This document shows positions 11,027 to 15,881 of a stretch of DNA of 15,881 nucleotides, one piece after another. Position numbers and translations under genes: made by a program. This DNA is from Oscillospiraceae bacterium (GTDB lineage Bacteria; Bacillota; Clostridia; Oscillospirales; Ruminococcaceae): NCBI GenBank assembly GCA_019420135.1, contig JAHZHS010000001.1:28246-44126 (forward strand). Reading direction: 5' to 3'. Every line of letters starts with the position of its first letter. Position 1 is the first letter of the stretch. Below the pieces are notes generated by a model. That model had not been told where the DNA came from. It saw only the letters and a list, made by a program, of their open reading frames with translations, and made no database searches.

Positions 11027-11995
11027 TTACAGCCGCAGAGAAGAAGCCACCTCTGGCCGGTAGGAATCGTGGTAAGCCTCCAGGGCGGCCCGGCGCACGG
11101 ATTGCACCCGGTGCTGCCAGCGGGGGTAGTCCCCCACATAGTCCGCCCCGAAGACCCGGCGGGAGATCTCCCGCACGATGCACCAGGCGGCGTAGGCGTG
11201 GGAGTTGGCGGGGGAGGCATTGTCCGCCGAGCAGAGCATCCCCTTGAAGCAGGCGATGCCCGAGGAATAGATCAGCTCCACCAGCTTGGCGCGGTATTCC
11301 AGCAAAACGCCGGCCGTCTCGCCGCAGGACTCCCGGTCGTAGATGTGCTGGGCCTCATGCTTGAGGAAGGACACCTGAAAGGCCTCCGACTCCACGCCGC
11401 CCCGGTACCGGTGCAGCACACAGTACAGAGTGTCGCCGTCCTGCCAGCCGCCCGCGCCGATCTGCCCCAGGGACAGATAATCCAGCCAGCCCCGGGAAAG
11501 AAAGCCGCTGAGCAGGCAGACCTTGCAGGACTGGACCCGGCCGGGCAGCTCCACCCGGGCCAGCTGTTCGGCGGTCGTCCGCCAGATGTACGGGCCGAAG
11601 TACCCTTGTGTCCGCCCGCCCAGGTAGTGGATGCCCCGCTCGCCCAGCATCCCGGCCAGACGGCCTTCCGCCATCTCCATGGCGTCGGTGACGTCGGCGG
11701 GAAGGCTTTCGGCGGGGATACCGGCCAGTTCTGCCAGGGTTTGCAGCAGACGGGCATCGCAGTCCTCCAGGGTAAGCCCCTGCCAGAACACCTCGCTATA
11801 ATAGGTCTGCAAGGCCCTGCCCAGCTCCGTCAGCAGCGGGTCATCCCCCGGGATCAACGGCCGGGGCGAGGTGAACCGGCGCCGGGTGCGGCGGACCAGG
11901 CTCTCCTGTTCGGGAAACTGTGCCAGATAGTCCAGGGCCTCGTGCAGGCGGCCCTGGACCAGCAGGCCTTTGTATGTGGCGGCATCGTAGGGCAT
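11027..11995 (-). CDS. Unrecognised protein with HEAQH metallopeptidase-like motif
   Basis: 322 residues I cannot assign to a named family. The notable element is FLKHEAQHIYD (HEAQH at 213-217), an HExxH zinc motif in a plausible helix, followed by E234 and E240 in LLEYRAKLVEL, a spacing that suits a gluzincin-type third ligand. Residues 1-115 look helical; 120-200 contain GYFGPYIWR and several Cys (C157, C160, C192). There is no signal peptide or membrane segment, so it would act in the cytoplasm. The start at 11995 has AGGAGG about eight bases upstream and its own promoter at 12033-12061. It converges on the Ntn amidase with only seven bases between stop codons and no terminator between them. 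Peptidase activity is inference from one motif. Confidence 0.8.
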   Translation of the reverse strand: MPYDAATYKGLLVQGRLHEALDYLAQFPEQESLVRRTRRRFTSPRPLIPGDDPLLTELGRALQTYYSEVFWQGLTLEDCDARLLQTLAELAGIPAESLPADVTDAMEMAEGRLAGMLGERGIHYLGGRTQGYFGPYIWRTTAEQLARVELPGRVQSCKVCLLSGFLSRGWLDYLSLGQIGAGGWQDGDTLYCVLHRYRGGVESEAFQVSFLKHEAQHIYDRESCGETAGVLLEYRAKLVELIYSSGIACFKGMLCSADNASPANSHAYAAWCIVREISRRVFGADYVGDYPRWQHRVQSVRRAALEAYHDSYRPEVASSLRL

Positions 11996-12032
11996 GACGA
12001 AACCCTCCTTGCATGAAATGGAAATGTATACA

Positions 12033-12061
12033 GTATAAGAAAACCCCGCCGGAAGTGCAAC
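12033..12061 (-). promoter_or_regulatory. Promoter embedded in the upstream terminator
   Basis: On the minus strand TTGCAC (12061-12056), exactly 17 bases, then TATACT (12038-12033). The -35 box lies in the loop of the terminator hairpin and the spacer is its second arm plus T-tract. It would drive the HEAQH gene from about 12026. Confidence 0.65.
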
Positions 12062-12071
12062 CCGGCGGGGT
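12041..12071 (-). terminator. Terminator of the glycerol-3-phosphate operon
   Basis: CCCCGCCGG (12045-12053) pairs with CCGGCGGGG (12063-12071) around a nine-base loop. On the minus strand TTTT follows; on the plus strand TGATTTTTT follows, so it may work both ways. It lies about 20 bases past the DUF1667 stop. Confidence 0.88.
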
Positions 12072-12090
12072 GATTTTTTGGGGGGAACGA

Positions 12091-12447
12091 TCAGGGAAGG
12101 ACGGGCAGGTCGCGGGTGGCGATCAGGTCGGCGCCGGTGCCCAGAAGGTCGGGGAGAACGACCTGCCCGGCTTTTACGGGGGCGGTGACGCTGACCCCGG
12201 CTGCCTCCTCCATGGCGGCCATGAGCAGACCTTTGGGAATGGCCCGGCTGGTCTTGACCGGCAGACGGCGGTGGACGCCGCCCTCCACCCGGACGGTGGT
12301 GGTGAGCACCCGGGTGGGATGCTGCAGCTCGGTGCGGCCGTACTCGGCGCCCCGGGGGCAGCTGTTGCCGGTGACGGTGTAGCCGTTCTCCTCGTCCACC
12401 GTCAGGCGGCAGCCCCGGGGACAGACAATACAGACCAGCTCTTTCAT
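12091..12447 (-). CDS. DUF1667 Cys-rich protein of the G3P dehydrogenase module
   Basis: 118 residues. The N-terminus carries C6-x2-C9-PRG-C13 and C30 (NSCPRG), four Cys that could bind an Fe-S cluster or zinc; the rest, with QHPTRVLTTTVRV and SRAIPKGLL, matches the DUF1667 pattern. In clostridia this small protein recurrently follows two flavoprotein genes next to glpK, so it is probably a subunit of an anaerobic glycerol-3-phosphate dehydrogenase complex, perhaps standing in for a GlpC-like Fe-S partner. Its start overlaps the stop of the preceding gene as ATGA, which implies coupled translation and a fixed ratio. The biochemical role is unproven as far as I know. Confidence 0.85.
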   Translation of the reverse strand: MKELVCIVCPRGCRLTVDEENGYTVTGNSCPRGAEYGRTELQHPTRVLTTTVRVEGGVHRRLPVKTSRAIPKGLLMAAMEEAAGVSVTAPVKAGQVVLPDLLGTGADLIATRDLPVLP

Positions 12448-13721
12448 TGGGGCACCTCCTCCATGCGGATGGTCAGGGGGGACACGGCATCCTGCAGTGC
12501 GGCGGCGGGCAGGACGATATGTTCCATCTCGCCGGGGGCCAGATGGCCGCGCCGGAACCGGGCAACCTCCCGGCCTGCGGCGTCCTCCGCCACAAGGACG
12601 GCGGCTCCCGTGACCCGGTTGACCCGGAAAAATACTTCGGCGGGGCGGGGCCGGGCTTCCAGGCGGATCTGCTGGGGCACCGTGTAGGTGATGCCCTCCC
12701 CGTTTTGCAGGGCGATGGTGCGAAGGGCGGTTTCCTCCCGGCCGGTCTTGACGTAGGCGGCGGCAGCGGCGCCGGCGCGCTCGCTCTCGGCGGAGACATA
12801 GTCCACCAGATCGTGGACGTGCAGCACATTGCCGCAGGCAAAAATTCCGGGGACAGCCGTCTCCATATTTTCGTACACCTTTGCGCCGCTGGTGCGGGGG
12901 TCGATGTCGATGCCCGCGCCCCGGGTCAGCTCATTCTCGGGCAGCAGGCCCACACTCAGCAGCACGGTATCACAGTCGAACACCATCTCGGTGCCGGGGA
13001 TGGGGCGGCGGTCGGGGCCCACCTCACTGACGGTGACCTGCTCCACCCGGTTATGGCCCCGGATGTCGGTGATGGTGTGGGAAAGGTAGAGGGGAATGTC
13101 GTAGTCGTTGAGGCACTGGACGATGTTGCGGGTCAGGCCGCTGGAATAGGGCATGAGTTCCACACAGGCCAGCACTTTGGCGCCCTCCAGCGTCATGCGG
13201 CGGGCCATGATGAGCCCGATATCCCCCGACCCCAGAATGAGGACCCGGCGCCCCACCATGTAGCCCTCGATGTTCAGATAGCGCTGGGCCGCCCCGGCGG
13301 TGAAGATGCCTGCGGGGCGCTCGCCAGGGATGGAGATGGCGCCCCGGGTGCGCTCCCGGCAGCCCATGGCTAGCACCACCGCCCGGGTCTCCAGTACCTG
13401 ATAGCCGTCCTTGCCGTTGACGGCGTGGACCCGATGGGGGGCGCCGTCCCGGCCGGGGACAATCTGCAGGGCCATGGTGTCCAGCCGGACCTCCACGCCG
13501 GTCTTTTGCAGCATGGCGATGAACCGCCCGGCGTACTCGGGGCCGGTGAGTTCCTCCCGGAAGCGCTGCAGGCCGAAGCCGTTGTGGATGCACTGGTTGA
13601 GGATGCCCCCCAGCTCCTGATCCCGTTCCAGGACCAGGATGTGGCGCAGGCCCTCCTCCCAGGCTTTGCAGGCGGCGGCAAGCCCGGCAGGACCGCCGCC
13701 GATGACGATGAGTTCATACAT
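12444..13721 (-). CDS. FAD/NAD-dependent oxidoreductase subunit of G3P module
   Basis: 425 residues of the pyridine nucleotide-disulfide oxidoreductase type. The FAD motif GGGPAG is at 8-13, the nucleotide-binding GSGDIG follows near the middle after RRVLIL, and FACGNVLHVHDL closes the FAD site. LNQCIHNGFG (41-50) and AMGCRERTRGA are typical of the small oxidoreductases that accompany GlpA-like proteins and sarcosine oxidase alpha subunits. It probably exchanges electrons between the GlpA-like flavin and NAD(H) or another carrier. The ATG at 13721 has AAGGAGG upstream, and the frame overlaps the preceding gene by eight bases and the following one by four, so the three genes form one tight operon. 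It is not a sequence equivalent of E. coli GlpB. Confidence 0.85.
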   Translation of the reverse strand: MYELIVIGGGPAGLAAACKAWEEGLRHILVLERDQELGGILNQCIHNGFGLQRFREELTGPEYAGRFIAMLQKTGVEVRLDTMALQIVPGRDGAPHRVHAVNGKDGYQVLETRAVVLAMGCRERTRGAISIPGERPAGIFTAGAAQRYLNIEGYMVGRRVLILGSGDIGLIMARRMTLEGAKVLACVELMPYSSGLTRNIVQCLNDYDIPLYLSHTITDIRGHNRVEQVTVSEVGPDRRPIPGTEMVFDCDTVLLSVGLLPENELTRGAGIDIDPRTSGAKVYENMETAVPGIFACGNVLHVHDLVDYVSAESERAGAAAAAYVKTGREETALRTIALQNGEGITYTVPQQIRLEARPRPAEVFFRVNRVTGAAVLVAEDAAGREVARFRRGHLAPGEMEHIVLPAAALQDAVSPLTIRMEEVPQ

Positions 13722-15171
13722 GGCCGGCACCCTCCTTCGGCTGTTTTGTCTCGCAGGCCAGCAGCCAGCTGCCCTCCTGTTCCAGCAGGATTTCGGTGGG
13801 CGGGACGCCCAGCTCCCGGGCGATGATATCCTGGACCCTGGGCCCGCAGAAGCCTCCCTGGCAGCGGCCCATGCCCGCATTGCACCGCCGCTTGACGCCG
13901 TTGACGGTGCAGGCGGGGACGGGGCCGTGAAGGGCATCCACGATCTCCCCCTCGGTGATGGTCTCACACCGGCAGATCACCCGGCCGTAGCGGGGGTCTT
14001 TGGCGATGAGGGCGTTTTTCTCCTCCGGGGAGAGATGGCGGAAGCGCACCACATGGCGCTCGTCCAGAAAGTCCGGCTTTTCTTCCAGGGACAGCCCGGC
14101 CTGGGCCACCAGCTCCGCCGCCCGCTTGCCGATGGCCGGGGCGGAGGACAGGCCCGGGGACTTGATGCCCGCCAGGTCGATGAAGCCCGGATGGTTGGGG
14201 CTGGCCCCGATGAGGAAATCCCCCTGGTCGGTGTTGGCCCGGATGCCGCTGAAATTGCGGATGTTCTGGCGGAAATGAATGCCCGGCACGCTTTTGAGGG
14301 CCCGGGCGCGGACAAAGTCCAGCCCGTCGGCGGTGTTGCCCAGGTCCAGGCGGTCGGTGACCGGCTCGGCGTTGGGCCCGGCGATCAGGTTGCCGTGGAC
14401 GGTGGGGGAGACCAGCACTCCCTTGCCCTCGGGGCCGGGACACTGGAAGATTACATGGTCCACCAGGGAACCCTCGCTCTTGTCCAGCAGATAATACTCG
14501 CCCCGGTTGGGGGTCATCTTCCAGTGGATGGGCTCCAGCAGCCGGTGGACCCGGTCGGCGTCCACTCCCGCCGCGTTGATGACACAGCGGGTTTCAAAGG
14601 AGCCCTTTGGGGTGGAGAGGCGGAAGTTCCCCTCCGGCAGGGCGGTGATGGCGGTGACCGGGCAGCTGCGGTGCAGCTCCACCCCGTTTCGCACGGCGGT
14701 CTCGATCATGGCCAGGGCAAAGCCCCAGGGGTCGATGATGCCGGCGGTGGGGGCCAGCAGGGCACCGCAGACCTCGGGGGAGAGGGCGGGTTCCAGGGCA
14801 TGGACCTCCTCCCCCGAGAGCAGGCGCAGTTCGGGCACGCCGTTGGCCACGCCCCGCTGATACAGCGTTTCCAGCATGGCCCGGTCGGCGGGGGTAAAGC
14901 CCACCACCAGCGACCCGCACCGCCGGAAGGGTACGTCCAGCTTCCGGCAGATCTCGGCGGTCATGCGGTTGCCCTCCACGTTGAGGGCGGCCATGAGGGT
15001 GCCGGGCTCGGGGTCGTAGCCGGCATGGATGATGGCGCTGTTGGCCTTGGTGGTGCCGTTGGCCACGTCGTTGCAGGCTTCCAGCACAGCGACGCGCAGC
15101 CGGTAACGGGCCAGCCGGTAGGCGGTAGCGGCCCCCACCACGCCGCAGCCGATGACGATGACATCGTACAT
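13714..15171 (-). CDS. GlpA-like glycerol-3-phosphate dehydrogenase with BFD-like domain
   Basis: 485 residues. An N-terminal FAD fold (GCGVVG at 8-13) with the family's ANSAIIHAGYDPEPGT segment and a DAO-type body forms residues 1-370. Residues about 395-450 form a BFD-like domain with C400, C402, C437 and C442, likely a 2Fe-2S site. This matches clostridial GlpA-like dehydrogenases that oxidise sn-glycerol 3-phosphate to dihydroxyacetone phosphate. The divergent glycerol kinase gene would supply the substrate, which supports that role over L-2-hydroxyglutarate oxidase, a related family. ATG at 15171 has AGGGAG ten bases upstream; a longer frame to 15261 crosses the leader hairpin and is rejected. 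The promoter is at 15292-15320. Confidence 0.85.
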   Translation of the reverse strand: MYDVIVIGCGVVGAATAYRLARYRLRVAVLEACNDVANGTTKANSAIIHAGYDPEPGTLMAALNVEGNRMTAEICRKLDVPFRRCGSLVVGFTPADRAMLETLYQRGVANGVPELRLLSGEEVHALEPALSPEVCGALLAPTAGIIDPWGFALAMIETAVRNGVELHRSCPVTAITALPEGNFRLSTPKGSFETRCVINAAGVDADRVHRLLEPIHWKMTPNRGEYYLLDKSEGSLVDHVIFQCPGPEGKGVLVSPTVHGNLIAGPNAEPVTDRLDLGNTADGLDFVRARALKSVPGIHFRQNIRNFSGIRANTDQGDFLIGASPNHPGFIDLAGIKSPGLSSAPAIGKRAAELVAQAGLSLEEKPDFLDERHVVRFRHLSPEEKNALIAKDPRYGRVICRCETITEGEIVDALHGPVPACTVNGVKRRCNAGMGRCQGGFCGPRVQDIIARELGVPPTEILLEQEGSWLLACETKQPKEGAGHV

Positions 15172-15218
15172 ACAAAACTCACTCCCTTGTGCGAAGAAAT
15201 GGAAGAGGGAACGGGTGC

Positions 15219-15239
15219 AAAAAGGGCGCAAAGACGCCC
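15219..15239 (-). terminator. Terminator-like hairpin in the glpA-like leader
   Basis: On the minus strand GGGCG (15239-15235), loop of six, CGCCC (15228-15224), then TTTTT (15223-15219). It lies between the promoter and the ATG at 15171, so it would cut the leader transcript. A second GGGCG copy lies about 17 bases upstream in the RNA and could compete for the same CGCCC strand. Confidence 0.5.
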
Positions 15240-15291
15240 AACCGCCTTTACGCCCGCACACAGATACTCAAGGAGCATTTCATTTGATTTT

Positions 15292-15320
15292 ATGCTAACA
15301 CGGTGTTCAATGTTTGTCAA
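15292..15320 (-). promoter_or_regulatory. Promoter of the G3P dehydrogenase operon
   Basis: On the minus strand a perfect TTGACA (15320-15315), 17 bases, then TAGCAT (15297-15292). The start near 15285 would leave a leader of about 115 bases, long enough to hold the hairpin at 15219-15239. Confidence 0.65.
15297..15307. promoter_or_regulatory. Candidate operator palindrome in the promoter spacer
   Basis: AACAC-G-GTGTT is a perfect 11-base palindrome lying between the -35 and -10 boxes, a place where a bound repressor would block RNA polymerase. No second copy was seen near the glpK promoter. Confidence 0.45.
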
Positions 15321-15348
15321 AGGGGGCAGACAAAAACCGTGACAATGT

Positions 15349-15373
15349 CCAAAAACGCCCGGCGGGATTTTGG
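15349..15373. promoter_or_regulatory. Inverted repeat upstream of the glpK promoter
   Basis: CCAAAA (15349-15354) and TTTTGG (15368-15373) flank a CCCGGCGGG core. TTTTGGAC at 15406-15413 also complements GTCCAAAA at 15347-15354, the latter copy falling just after the -35 box of the glpK promoter. Operator or looping site is a guess. Confidence 0.35.
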
Positions 15374-15400
15374 TAAAACACAGATTTTCCGCCCCGGGCC

Positions 15401-15429
15401 TTTACTTTTGGACCTGCCTTTGCCATAAT
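15401..15429 (+). promoter_or_regulatory. glpK promoter
   Basis: TTTACT (15401-15406), 17 bases, then CATAAT (15424-15429). The start near 15436 leaves a leader of about 88 bases containing the hairpin at 15447. Confidence 0.55.
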
Positions 15430-15446
15430 GACAGCATAGAGATGCG

Positions 15447-15482
15447 AGCGGGACGGACATTGGTTCGGCCCGCTTTGTTTGT
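15447..15482 (+). terminator. Terminator-like hairpin in the glpK leader
   Basis: AGCGGG (15447-15452) pairs with CCCGCT (15469-15474), with an inner GGAC/GTTC stem (15455-15458 with 15463-15466), followed by TTTGTTTGT. It comes before the ribosome binding site, so it could act as an attenuator read through under inducing conditions. Confidence 0.5.
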
Positions 15483-15523
15483 ATCCGCGGCGCGGACAAT
15501 CCACCCGAAAGGAAGGCCTTGCC

Positions 15524-15881
15524 ATGAAGCAGTACATCATCGCGCTGGACCAGGGCACCACCAGCAGCCGGTGCATTTTGTTTGACCGGAAGCAGAACAT
15601 CATCCAGCTGGCGCAGAAGGAGTTCACCCAGAACTACCCCCACCCCGGCTGGGTGGAGCATGACCCCATGGAGATCTATTCCAGCGAGTACGGCGTCCTC
15701 ATGGAGGTGCTGGCCCAGAGCGGCATCGACGTGCGGGAGATCGCGGGCATCGGCATCACCAATCAGCGGGAGACGGCCATCGTCTGGGACAAAGAGACGG
15801 GCCGTCCCGTCTACAACGCCATTGTCTGGCAGTGCCGCCGCACCGCCGCGTTCTGTGAGGAACTGATGAAGGACGCCGCCT
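15524..15881 (+). CDS. glpK: Glycerol kinase (5' part)
   Basis: 119 codons are visible before the window ends. MKQYIIALDQGTTSSRCILF is the standard glycerol kinase N-terminus with the DxGTTSSR phosphate-binding loop of the FGGY kinases, and later come HPGWVEHDPMEI and GITNQRET, both diagnostic of glycerol kinase within the family. It phosphorylates glycerol to sn-glycerol 3-phosphate using ATP, in the cytoplasm, and so supplies the dehydrogenase encoded on the other side of the divergent region. The ATG at 15524 has GGAAGG about eight bases upstream. The N-terminal region shows no frameshift or missing motif; the C-terminal three quarters are off the window. Confidence 0.96.
   Translation, partial: MKQYIIALDQGTTSSRCILFDRKQNIIQLAQKEFTQNYPHPGWVEHDPMEIYSSEYGVLMEVLAQSGIDVREIAGIGITNQRETAIVWDKETGRPVYNAIVWQCRRTAAFCEELMKDAA

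Noticed and set aside
1..15881. CRISPR array, rRNA or insertion sequence
   Set aside because: No regularly spaced repeats, rRNA signatures or transposase-with-inverted-repeat structure were seen.

Overview
The window looks like the chromosome of a strictly anaerobic, GC-rich gut Firmicute, most likely Oscillospiraceae/Ruminococcaceae of the Faecalibacterium, Gemmiger or Subdoligranulum type. This rests on low-GC-style AGGAGG ribosome binding sites and intrinsic terminators beside G/C-ending codons, oxygen-sensitive Fe-S flavoproteins, a choloylglycine hydrolase-family gene, and a clostridial glycerol-3-phosphate module with a DUF1667 protein. The genus is inference.

Layout. 1-526: end of a transketolase C-terminal subunit and a small GNAT-like protein. 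527-1192: no convincing gene, but a strong terminator and a decayed 3' half of a tRNA-Arg with its terminator. 1193-9210: a catabolic or respiratory island. It holds a divergent TetR regulator, an Fe-S flavoprotein (FMN reductase-like), a 706-residue NuoG-like/GltD-like fusion, a 912-residue fusion of NuoF-like, ferredoxin and fumarate reductase-like parts, a six-helix DUF1097 protein and a PhlG/phloretin hydrolase-like protein, closed by a terminator. 9211-9590: orphan hairpin-rich DNA. 9624-9700: tRNA-Arg(CCG) on the minus strand.

9901-11995: a choloylglycine hydrolase-family Ntn amidase convergent with an unrecognised HEAQH protein. 12033-15881: the glycerol locus. Leftward lie a GlpA-like dehydrogenase, a second FAD/NAD oxidoreductase and DUF1667; rightward is the start of glycerol kinase. 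The region between has two promoters, a palindrome inside one of them, and a terminator-like hairpin in each leader.

Proposed working of the island (inference): the GltD-like half of the 706-residue protein oxidises NAD(P)H. Electrons pass through its Fe-S chain and the NuoF-like and ferredoxin domains of the 912-residue protein to a terminal FAD domain. That domain keeps the fold but apparently lacks the carboxylate-binding and catalytic Arg/His residues of fumarate reductases, so it probably reduces a neutral C=C or enone. The PhlG-like enzyme would then cleave a C-C bond of an acylphenol such as phloretin or a relative. A flavonoid or other aromatic-ketone pathway is the leading guess. The island lies between a full tRNA-Arg and a diverged copy of that tRNA's 3' half plus terminator, as an old tRNA-targeted insertion would, but no integrase is visible.
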